DNA of 5,243 nucleotides from the NCBI GenBank assembly GCA_020349865.1, contig CP070700.1:2784800-2790042 (forward strand), in the 5' to 3' direction. Made by a program: the position numbers and the translations under genes. Origin of the DNA: Desulfobacteraceae bacterium. GTDB taxonomy: Bacteria; Desulfobacterota; DSM-4660; Desulfatiglandales; Desulfatiglandaceae. A model generated the notes under the pieces. That model was not told the DNA's origin and searched no databases. It saw only the letters and a program-made list of their open reading frames with translations. Every line of letters starts with the position of its first letter. The stretch's first letter is position 1. Shown here piece after piece: positions 1 through 5,243 of the stretch.

Positions 1-734
1 CCTTGATTCCCGCTATTGAATCGACCAAGGAACGTAACCTTTCACCTGAAGAAGTCTTGGCCGATTCCCTTTATGGCAGTGATGAGAACTGTCAGGAGGC
101 CGAACAGCTTGGGGTAGATCTTGTTGCGCCTACAATGGGCAGCAAAAAAGAAGGTAGTATCAGCCTGTCGGATTTTGAAGTGACTGAAAAGGGAACCATC
201 GTTTCTTGCCCACAAGGCCATAAGCCTATTAGGATAAAAAAGAAGAAGAATCGGCACACTGCAGCGTTTGATTCCCAGCAGTGCATCAATTGTCCGAATC
301 AGAACAGCTGCCCGGTGAAGCAAGGCAAAAAGCATCATTATCTTCGCTATACGGATAAAGAAATGAGATTGTCAAAACGAAGGGCCTATAAGCAAACCGA
401 TGAGTTTAAAGACCGCTACAGGTGGCGTTCAGGTTCTGAAGCTACCGTGTCAGAATACGACAGAAGAACCGGAGTTAAACATCTGAGAGTTAGAGGTCTT
501 AAGGCCGTTCGGTTCTGTGCTACCTTAAAAGCCATCGGGGTGAACATCTTCAGGGCAACTGCCGTCCGAAAGGCGGTCAGTTGTGATCAGACAGCGCATG
601 GGAGCAGTCTATGCGGTCAAACGCATGCCATTTTTGTTATCAAAGAGCATCTTCAAATGGCTTGGAGCCAATTGAGAAAGTTTTTTGTCCTATTTATCCG
701 TAATTATGGGCATATGACCATAACTACCGCATAA
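1..734 (+). CDS. IS1182-like DDE transposase, C-terminal part (5' truncated by window)
   Basis: The frame is open from the left edge, so the N-terminus and first catalytic Asp lie outside the window; TTG at 3 is not a credible start. About 243 residues are visible. Numbering from that TTG codon, D21 in 'ADSLYGS' fits the second catalytic Asp of DDE transposases. The stretch 'RSGSEATVSEYDRRTG' (about 142-157) carries the likely catalytic Glu (E146 is the best candidate) and is followed by a basic 'RVRGLKAVRF' segment. Between them lies a Cys-rich insert (C69, C94, C97, C103), as in the DDE_Tnp_1_6-type C-terminal region of IS1182/IS5-group transposases. The protein would cut and join the IS ends. 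The last 55 or so residues, after 'NIFRA', look poorly conserved. The family is fairly sure; the exact IS name is not determinable. The visible part shows no frameshift. Confidence 0.85.
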   Translation, partial: LIPAIESTKERNLSPEEVLADSLYGSDENCQEAEQLGVDLVAPTMGSKKEGSISLSDFEVTEKGTIVSCPQGHKPIRIKKKKNRHTAAFDSQQCINCPNQNSCPVKQGKKHHYLRYTDKEMRLSKRRAYKQTDEFKDRYRWRSGSEATVSEYDRRTGVKHLRVRGLKAVRFCATLKAIGVNIFRATAVRKAVSCDQTAHGSSLCGQTHAIFVIKEHLQMAWSQLRKFFVLFIRNYGHMTITTA

Positions 735-763
735 TGGGCTTCTGACTTTTTACAGGGCCATCA
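1..763 (+). mobile_element. Right-hand part of an IS1182-like insertion sequence; end placed approximately
   Basis: The transposase fragment implies an insertion sequence entering from the left. Its right end should lie shortly after the stop codon at 732-734. The AT-rich stretch GACTTTTTACAGGGCCATCA (744-763) is the most end-like sequence there, and similar stretches are remembered as recurring in Desulfobacterales genomes. The left end is outside the window, so the inverted repeat and target duplication cannot be compared and the boundary is a guess. Confidence 0.4.
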
Positions 764-846
764 AGCTTATTTTACAAAAGATTTCAGAAAAAAATCCTGC
801 AATTCACATTCAAACACCACAAATCCAGTCGCCAACCGCCTTTACC

Positions 847-870
847 CCGGGTTCAGATTTGAAAACCCGG
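847..870. repeat. Inverted repeat / hairpin, 7-bp stem
   Basis: CCGGGTT (847-853) pairs perfectly with AACCCGG (864-870) around a 10-base loop. The stem is GC-rich and stable. The following bases (TGGTTTCTCC) are not a clean T-tract on either strand, so an intrinsic terminator is not well supported. It could be a weak terminator for IS read-through or part of an intergenic repeat. Confidence 0.4.
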
Positions 871-1008
871 TGGTTTCTCCTTGAAATTGTTCCCTGCCCA
901 TGATAAAAAACCCATAACAAGATCTTCAAACCCGCGGCTCTGTTCAATCACATTTTATCCATCATCCCGCTTTCGTATGCCATAGTAAGAAGCTGTTATC
1001 CCACTGGC

Positions 1009-1037
1009 TTGGGAATGGCGAAGTACCTCTTTATATT
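1009..1037 (+). promoter_or_regulatory. Candidate sigma70-type promoter for the amidase gene
   Basis: TTGGGA (1009-1014, 4/6 match to TTGACA) and TATATT (1032-1037, 5/6 match to TATAAT) are separated by exactly 17 bases. Transcription would start near 1044, leaving a leader of about 85 bases that includes the palindrome at 1086-1097. This is the best-spaced pair seen in the gap, but such pairs occur by chance. Confidence 0.35.
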
Positions 1038-1085
1038 TTTCGGCGGGACGAAGGATAAAACGCTGTTCGTTATGTTCAAACAACT

Positions 1086-1097
1086 TAACAATTGTTA
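1086..1097. promoter_or_regulatory. Perfect 12-bp palindrome, possible operator
   Basis: TAACAATTGTTA is identical to its reverse complement. It lies 31 bases upstream of the amidase start codon and downstream of the candidate promoter, where a dimeric repressor could block transcription. No regulator gene is in the window and no family-specific consensus is recognised, so the operator role is inference. Confidence 0.3.
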
Positions 1098-1116
1098 CGG
1101 CTTCAAGCTAAGATAG

Positions 1117-1122
1117 AAAGGG
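1117..1122 (+). promoter_or_regulatory. Ribosome binding site fixing the GTG start of the amidase
   Basis: AAAGGG ends six bases before GTG at 1129. The next in-frame candidate, ATG at 1153 (residue 9), has no purine-rich sequence before it, and the residues before it ('SHSELCF') fit the usual N-terminus of this amidase group. Confidence 0.55.
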
Positions 1123-1128
1123 TATCCC

Positions 1129-2550
1129 GTGTCTCATTCCGAACTCTGCTTTATGACCGCCACTGAGCTCGTTCGCCGTATCCGCGCCCAGGAGTTGTCC
1201 TGCAAAGAAGTCATGGAAGCCCATCTGACTCAAATTGAACGGATCAATCCTAAAGTCAATGCCATCGTTACCCGCGTACCCCACGAACAGATCATGTCCC
1301 GGGTGCAGGCCGCTGACGAGGCCATCGCCAGAGGTCAGGAGGTGGGACCCTTGCACGGTCTGCCCATTGCACACAAGGATCTGGTCCCCACAAAAGATTT
1401 ACGTACCACCTGGGGCTCTCGAATTTACAAAGACTTTATTCCAGATCAAGATGGGCTGATCGTAGAAAGACTCAGAAATGCAGGCGCCATTTGCATCGGG
1501 AAAACCAATACTCCGGAGTTCGGTGCCGGCTCCCAGACGTTTAACGAGGTGTTTGGAGAAACCCTCAATCCCTATGATCTCTCCAAAACTTGCGGCGGCA
1601 GCAGTGGAGGGGCAGCGGTGGCGCTGGCCTGTGGCATGCTGCCCATTGCCGACGGCAGTGACATGGGAGGCTCCCTGCGCAATCCCGGCAACTTTTGCAA
1701 TATCACGGGATTTCGGACTTCTCCCGGTCGCGTCCCCATATGGCCTTTTCTCGTTGCCTGGTCCCCCATTGCCGTGCAGGGACCCATGGCCCGAACCGTG
1801 CATGATGCGGCCCTGATGCTAAGCGCCATTGCCGGCCCCGACCCCCGCTCCCCCATTTCCATCGCCGAGCCTGGGAATCTGTTTGCCCGAACCCTGGAAC
1901 GCAACTTCAAAGGTGTCCGCATCGCCTGGAGCAAGGATCTGGGGGATCTGCCGGTGGATCCGCGAGTCACGGCCGTACTCGAAAGCCAGAGTCCCATTTT
2001 CGAAAATCTGGGCTGTATCGTGGATGAAGCGCAGCCTGACTTTTCCGGTGCGGATGAAATTTTTAAAATATTGCGAGCCTGGCATTTTGAAGTATATCAC
2101 AGCGAAGAACTTAAAGCGCACCGTAACTTAATGAAAGACACGGTGATCTGGAACACCGAAGAAGGTCAAAAGCTCACCGGACCCCAGATCGGTCGGGCCG
2201 AAGTTAAGCGCACCGAACTCTATCATCACGTAAGGGAATTTATGGAGAACTATGAATACCTGATCTGCCCGGTTAACCAGGTGCCGCCTTTCGATGTAAA
2301 TCAGCCCTATATCGAGGAAATCGACGGGGTCAAAATGGAAACATACATCGACTGGATGAAGAGCTGCTACTACATCACCGTCACCGGCCTGCCGGCCATA
2401 TCCGTGCCCTGCGGATTGACGCCGGAAGGATTGCCCGTCGGCATGCAGATTGTTGGACGGCACAAGGCCGACTTTAGCGTGCTGCAGCTGGCCTATGCGT
2501 TTCAGGAAGCCACCCAGGTATGGAAACGACGACCGCCTGTAGTGGATTAG
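1129..2550 (+). CDS. Amidase-signature family amidase
   Basis: A complete 473-residue cytoplasmic amidase-signature hydrolase with no signal peptide or membrane segment. It would hydrolyse a carboxamide to a carboxylic acid and ammonia or an amine. The triad is visible and correctly spaced: K83 in 'GLPIAHKDL', cis-Ser S158 in 'CGGSSGG', and nucleophile S182 in 'GSDMGGSLRNP', 24 residues after S158 and 99 after K83, as in characterised members such as FAAH. The Gly/Ser-rich signature spans about 155-187, and the C-terminal 'GLPAISVPCG' and 'GLPVGMQIVG' motifs (420-443) are intact. It most resembles stand-alone amidases rather than GatA: no gatB or gatC is nearby and the sequence resembles the '6-aminohexanoate-cyclic-dimer hydrolase/amidase' group. 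The true substrate cannot be read from sequence. The AOR-type gene follows 60 bases after its TAG stop, so cotranscription is likely. Family certain, substrate unknown. Confidence 0.95.
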   Translation: MSHSELCFMTATELVRRIRAQELSCKEVMEAHLTQIERINPKVNAIVTRVPHEQIMSRVQAADEAIARGQEVGPLHGLPIAHKDLVPTKDLRTTWGSRIYKDFIPDQDGLIVERLRNAGAICIGKTNTPEFGAGSQTFNEVFGETLNPYDLSKTCGGSSGGAAVALACGMLPIADGSDMGGSLRNPGNFCNITGFRTSPGRVPIWPFLVAWSPIAVQGPMARTVHDAALMLSAIAGPDPRSPISIAEPGNLFARTLERNFKGVRIAWSKDLGDLPVDPRVTAVLESQSPIFENLGCIVDEAQPDFSGADEIFKILRAWHFEVYHSEELKAHRNLMKDTVIWNTEEGQKLTGPQIGRAEVKRTELYHHVREFMENYEYLICPVNQVPPFDVNQPYIEEIDGVKMETYIDWMKSCYYITVTGLPAISVPCGLTPEGLPVGMQIVGRHKADFSVLQLAYAFQEATQVWKRRPPVVD

Positions 2551-2595
2551 TTCCTTAATGATCAAGTAATTGGCTGAATGATAATAAAAGGAATT

Positions 2596-2604
2596 GAGAG
2601 GGGG
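2596..2604 (+). promoter_or_regulatory. Strong ribosome binding site deciding the AOR start
   Basis: GAGAGGGGG lies six bases before ATG 2611. The in-frame ATG at 2578 would add 11 residues but has no Shine-Dalgarno sequence, and AOR proteins normally begin just before the 'GGYHGRVLRIDL' segment. Position 2611 is therefore preferred. Confidence 0.7.
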
Positions 2605-2610
2605 CTTGAG

Positions 2611-4494
2611 ATGGAAAATCAGATACCTGGAGGATATCACGGCAGAGTTCTTCGCATCGATTTGTCGAACGAACAGGTGCTAACCGAGCGCATCGATGCT
2701 GTATTTTGCAGAAAATACCTGGGGGGGACCGGCTTTATTGCCTATTACCTGCTCACCGAGGTCAAACCGGGCGTTGATCCATTGGGTCCTGAAAACAAAC
2801 TGGTTTTTGCGACCGGACCTCTGACAGGTCTCTCTCTTGGGGGTACCGCCCGCCATACCGTCGGGGGGAAGTCACCCTTAACCGGGGGGATCGCAAAGGC
2901 TGAGGTAGGGGAATTCTGGGGCTCTCAGTTTAAAAGAGCCGGTTTTGATGCCCTCATCCTAGAAGGCAAGGCTAAGGCGCCTGTTTATTTATGGATTCAC
3001 AGTGGCGAGGTAGAGGTTAAGGATGCCGGTCATCTCTGGGGGAAAACAACTAAAGAGACCCAGGAGACTATCCGTTCAGAACTTGCAGACCCCAGAATCC
3101 GGGTTGCCATGATCGGCCCAGGGGGCGAAAACATGGTGAAATATGCCTGTGTTATGCACGGCCTTTTTGATGCTGCTGGCCGTGGGGGTATGGGGGCAGT
3201 CATGGGTTCGAAGAATCTCAAGGCGATTGCAGTGCGAGGGGACAGTATGCCTCCTGTAACTAGTACTGACGGGATAAAGGATTTGAACGGTTGGCTCAAG
3301 GAAAATATGGAGCTGATGAAACCATTCTCTGATCTTGGAACAGGGGGGCCGATGCCAAGATTCGAACAACTGGGCAACCTTCCTGTTAGAAACTTTCGAG
3401 ACGGCGGATTCCCCAGTGTGGATCAGATTACTCCGGACGCCATGAAAAAAACTATCAGAGTCGCAATGGAGGGGTGTTTTGCCTGCCCTGTTCGCTGTAA
3501 AAAAGTCGTGGAGGCGAAGCAGCCCTATGAAGTTGATCGTGCTTACGGGGGACCGGAATATGAAACCTTGGGAGCCCTGGGTTCAGCATGCGGCATTGAT
3601 GATCTTAGAGCCATTTCTAAAGGAAACGAACTTTGTAATGCCTACTCCCTGGATACCATCTCCACCGGGATGAGCATCGCATTCGCCATGGAATGTTTTG
3701 AGAATGGGCTTTTGCCTCCAGATGACCTGGACGGGATGACCCTCGAATTCGGAAATGCCGAGGCCATGCTCAAGACCATAGAACTCATTGCTCACCGACA
3801 GGGGATTGGAGACTTGCTTGCAGAGGGGACCGCAATGGCCGCTGAAAAAATCGGAAAAGGCGCCCAGAAATTTGCCATGAACGTGAAGAAACTGGAAATC
3901 CCCATGCATGAACCCAGGCTCAATAAATCCCTGGGGCTTGGCTATATGGTGAATCCCCATGGTCCGGATCACATGGACAGCCTGATTGATATCTTTTTTT
4001 CCGCATTCACTGAACTGCCCCATGTAACGATTCCCGACGCCATCCCGTTGGGATATGAACCGGCCCTTTTCTCTGAAATTGGACCTCGCAAAGTGGCATT
4101 ATTCAAATTCTATCAGATCAAAAGAATACTTTTCGATAGCCTTGTGCTCTGCGATTTCTTGCCCTATTCACCCAGTCAGGTTGCTGATCTCACATCCTCG
4201 GTGACCGGCTGGAACACCAGTATTATGGAGCAATTCAGGGTGGCCGAACGCATATTAACCATGTGTCGACTGTACAATATCCGAGAGGGCTTTACTGATG
4301 CCGATGACAAACTGCCGGAGCGATTTTTCAACCCCCCAAACGGGGGACCTCTTGCCGATACCAAACTTAACCACGAGGAAATGGAAAAGGCGAAACGGTA
4401 TTATTACCACTTAATGGGGTGGGATAAAATCGGAGTTCCATTAACCGAGAAATTAGAGGAACTCGGAATCGATCATCTGAACAAAGTTTCTTAA
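2611..4494 (+). CDS. Aldehyde ferredoxin oxidoreductase family tungstopterin enzyme
   Basis: A complete 627-residue protein of normal AOR length. The N-terminal AFOR domain runs from 'GGYHGRVLRIDL' (7-18) to about residue 210, with the pterin-binding signatures 'GPLTG' (69-73), 'KSPLTGG' (87-93) and 'GRGGMGAVMGSKNLKAI' (190-206). The C-terminal domains carry the [4Fe-4S] ligands C289, C292 and C296 (Cx2Cx3C in 'GCFACPVRC') and C514 in 'DSLVLCDF', matching C288/C291/C295/C494 of Pyrococcus furiosus AOR. 'PEYET' (315-319) and H454 in 'GPDHMDS' probably correspond to its active-site Glu313 and His448. Known family members oxidise aldehydes to carboxylates in the cytoplasm, passing electrons to ferredoxin, and some run in reverse. 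The 'YET' and His motifs favour a true AOR over the BamB benzoyl-CoA reductase subunit. The substrate is unknown and no partner Fe-S subunit is adjacent. It is followed, after 152 bases, by a MoaD-like gene that could serve its cofactor. Confidence 0.93.
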   Translation: MENQIPGGYHGRVLRIDLSNEQVLTERIDAVFCRKYLGGTGFIAYYLLTEVKPGVDPLGPENKLVFATGPLTGLSLGGTARHTVGGKSPLTGGIAKAEVGEFWGSQFKRAGFDALILEGKAKAPVYLWIHSGEVEVKDAGHLWGKTTKETQETIRSELADPRIRVAMIGPGGENMVKYACVMHGLFDAAGRGGMGAVMGSKNLKAIAVRGDSMPPVTSTDGIKDLNGWLKENMELMKPFSDLGTGGPMPRFEQLGNLPVRNFRDGGFPSVDQITPDAMKKTIRVAMEGCFACPVRCKKVVEAKQPYEVDRAYGGPEYETLGALGSACGIDDLRAISKGNELCNAYSLDTISTGMSIAFAMECFENGLLPPDDLDGMTLEFGNAEAMLKTIELIAHRQGIGDLLAEGTAMAAEKIGKGAQKFAMNVKKLEIPMHEPRLNKSLGLGYMVNPHGPDHMDSLIDIFFSAFTELPHVTIPDAIPLGYEPALFSEIGPRKVALFKFYQIKRILFDSLVLCDFLPYSPSQVADLTSSVTGWNTSIMEQFRVAERILTMCRLYNIREGFTDADDKLPERFFNPPNGGPLADTKLNHEEMEKAKRYYYHLMGWDKIGVPLTEKLEELGIDHLNKVS

Positions 4495-4590
4495 CATCCA
4501 ATATGCTGGAATACACCTTAAGTAAGTCATAACCCCGAGTTGTCTTAAAGCAATGGATATGGGTGTCCCTGGATGGGAGCTTGGGTTTCC

Positions 4591-4618
4591 TCGTCATTTT
4601 AAGTTCAGAACTCATAAT
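4591..4618 (+). promoter_or_regulatory. Weak promoter candidate before the MoaD-like gene
   Basis: TCGTCA (4591-4596, 4/6) and CATAAT (4613-4618, 5/6) are 16 bases apart. The spacer and -10 edge contain the short inverted repeat AGTTC-A-GAACT (4602-4612). This would let the small gene be expressed apart from the AOR gene. The support is only consensus matching, and read-through from upstream remains equally possible because no terminator was found in 4495-4590. Confidence 0.22.
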
Positions 4619-4646
4619 TCGATATTGAGATTTCAATGGGTAACGG

Positions 4647-4922
4647 ATGGGCGTGAAAATCAGGATACCTAAGGTTTTGCAGTATAAAGCAAACGGCGTA
4701 ACCCTTGTTGATGTGAAAGGCAAAACGGTTCGTGATTGTTTTGAGGCACTGGTCAAACAGTTTCCAGGACTAGAAGGTCAGTTAATGGATACTCAGGGTG
4801 TGCTTCTGCTGAAATGGATGCTTTATGTCAATCATAGGAGCGCCGGCTATAAGAATGAATTATCCAGTCCGGTTGAGGATGGAGACCTGGTCGAATTGTT
4901 CCCCGTGCTGTCTGGAGGTTAA
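4647..4922 (+). CDS. MoaD/ThiS-family small sulfur carrier protein
   Basis: A 91-residue protein with the hallmarks of the ubiquitin-like beta-grasp sulfur carriers. It has an N-terminal strand 'VKIRIPKVL', a central helix 'VRDCFEALVKQFP' (about 28-40), a 'VEDGDLVELFPVLSGG' C-terminus, and a terminal Gly-Gly exposed at the end of the chain. In MoaD the last Gly is adenylated by MoeB and converted to a thiocarboxylate that donates dithiolene sulfur to the molybdo/tungstopterin. The usual MoaD length is about 80-90 residues. The position after an AOR-type gene suggests service to tungstopterin assembly (inference); ThiS-like or other sulfur-relay roles are not excluded. ATG 4647 has only a weak Shine-Dalgarno sequence, and GTG 4653 is an alternative start removing two residues. 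No moeB or moaE lies in the window. Confidence 0.85.
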   Translation: MGVKIRIPKVLQYKANGVTLVDVKGKTVRDCFEALVKQFPGLEGQLMDTQGVLLLKWMLYVNHRSAGYKNELSSPVEDGDLVELFPVLSGG

Positions 4923-4994
4923 TAACCCGCCTTGAAAAAATTGATGTCACGCAGTCCCTAGTGGTATGGTTTTGGATGAAATAGTCGAGGTCAT

Positions 4995-5239
4995 TTAACT
5001 GCTTCTGCGTGAGCTTTCCGGAATTTTCCCCTCATCAAGAGGACTCGCAGTCGCTTCACCCAATAATTTTTGAATAAGATAAGCTGAATTCTGAGCCGAG
5101 CAAAGGATACCAGTTTTTTCTCCGAGTGCCAGCCCCTCAGATCTGTGATAGCACCCACTCAAAGGAAAATATCATTCACCTCAAAAACATGTAATAAGTC
5201 TGACTGACCGGGGGAGTTGCAATGGTGTTGGTATTTCAA
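4995..5239 (-). pseudogene. Possible frameshifted remnant of an unrecognised gene
   Basis: On the minus strand, one frame is open from 5239 down to a TGA at 5161-5159. A second frame is open from 5171 to a TAA at 4997-4995, giving 58 codons. Joined within 5159-5171 they read as one continuous protein-like stretch, including 'QSDLLHVFEVNDIF' and then 'LALGEKTGILCSAQNSAYL'. A single lost T in the T-run near 5166-5169 would explain the break. Neither part contains a good start codon and the 3' end seems intact. No family is recognised. Open stretches this short also arise by chance, so this is tentative. Confidence 0.22.
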
Positions 5240-5243
5240 TTAC
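5222..5243 (+). CDS. Possible start of a further gene, running off the window
   Basis: ATG at 5222 is preceded by GGGGGAG (5210-5216) with a 5-base spacer, a good Shine-Dalgarno arrangement. Only seven codons (MVLVFQL) are visible before the edge, so product and reality cannot be judged. If real, it would be a fourth same-strand gene about 300 bases after the MoaD-like gene. Confidence 0.25.

Larger units (their letters stand above)
735..1128. other. Gene-free gap between IS element and amidase
   Basis: These 394 bases contain no ORF that looks like protein. Short minus-strand readings are broken by stops and resemble nothing recognised. The left part probably belongs to the IS flank. The right 120 bases hold the candidate amidase promoter, a palindrome and the ribosome binding site. 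A hairpin sits in the middle (847-870). No tRNA, riboswitch or other RNA could be recognised. Confidence 0.6.
4923..5243. other. Gap with no firm gene
   Basis: These 321 bases after the MoaD-like gene show no ORF of convincing length, no terminator and no recognisable RNA gene. The only coding-like signals are two abutting minus-strand readings and a Shine-Dalgarno/ATG pair at the right edge, both listed separately. Confidence 0.5.

Noticed and set aside
847..870. Rho-independent terminator
   Set aside because: The stem is good but no continuous T-tract follows on either strand.
1129..2550. GatA subunit of the tRNA amidotransferase
   Set aside because: No gatB or gatC neighbour, and the sequence around the catalytic serine ('GSDMGGSLRNP') matches stand-alone amidases.
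2578..2610. Upstream ATG at 2578 as the AOR start
   Set aside because: It has no Shine-Dalgarno sequence and adds residues not typical of the family; ATG 2611 has a strong, well-spaced site.
1399..2640. Long open frames on the minus strand opposite the amidase (1399-1803, 1572-1997, 1819-2121, 2128-2640)
   Set aside because: They mirror the codon pattern of the real gene, lack domain motifs and overlap each other.
2611..4494. BamB (class II benzoyl-CoA reductase catalytic subunit) as the identity of the AOR-type gene
   Set aside because: The 'PEYET' and His454 motifs are AOR-like, and no bamC-type or other bam neighbour is present. It cannot be excluded fully without alignment.
4495..4646. 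Moco/Tuco riboswitch before the MoaD-like gene
   Set aside because: The expected conserved segments and long pairing stems could not be found; only a 5-bp inverted repeat is present.
4367..4756. 129-residue minus-strand open frame spanning the AOR end, the gap and the MoaD-like start
   Set aside because: It covers two well-supported plus-strand genes and has no recognisable motif.
1..5243. CRISPR array, tRNA or rRNA genes, tandem repeats
   Set aside because: No regularly spaced repeats, tRNA-like TTCGA/anticodon arrangements or rRNA signatures were seen.

Overview
The window reads as a piece of a mesophilic anaerobic bacterial chromosome. The best guess is a sulfate reducer or relative in the Desulfobacterota. 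That guess rests on a tungsten-type aldehyde ferredoxin oxidoreductase (AOR) family enzyme, moderate GC content, and an IS1182-like transposase fragment in accessory-looking surroundings. No phylogenetic marker is present, so the assignment is inference only.

Layout, left to right. (1) Positions 1-734 hold the C-terminal part of an IS1182-like DDE transposase on the + strand, cut by the window edge. (2) Positions 735-1128 are a 394-base gap with no convincing gene. It contains the probable IS right flank, one hairpin, a fair sigma70-like promoter candidate (1009-1037) and a perfect 12-bp palindrome (1086-1097) just before the next gene. (3) Positions 1129-2550 encode a complete amidase-signature hydrolase with an intact Lys/cis-Ser/Ser triad, started by GTG. 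(4) Positions 2611-4494 encode a complete AOR-family tungstopterin oxidoreductase with all four Fe-S cysteines, only 60 bases after the amidase. (5) Positions 4495-4646 are a 152-base gap with a weak promoter candidate. (6) Positions 4647-4922 encode a MoaD/ThiS-like small sulfur carrier ending in Gly-Gly. (7) Positions 4923-5243 contain no firm gene. They hold a possible decayed minus-strand coding remnant and a Shine-Dalgarno/ATG pair at the very end that may open another gene.

Functional reading. Amidase, AOR-family enzyme and MoaD-like protein lie on one strand and plausibly form a small catabolic cassette. The amidase would release a carboxylic acid and an amine or ammonia from an amide. 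The AOR-type enzyme would interconvert an aldehyde and a carboxylate using ferredoxin. The MoaD-like protein would supply dithiolene sulfur for the tungstopterin cofactor. The enzyme families are clear from sequence, but the shared pathway and the substrates are inference. No electron-transfer subunit or transporter lies inside the window.
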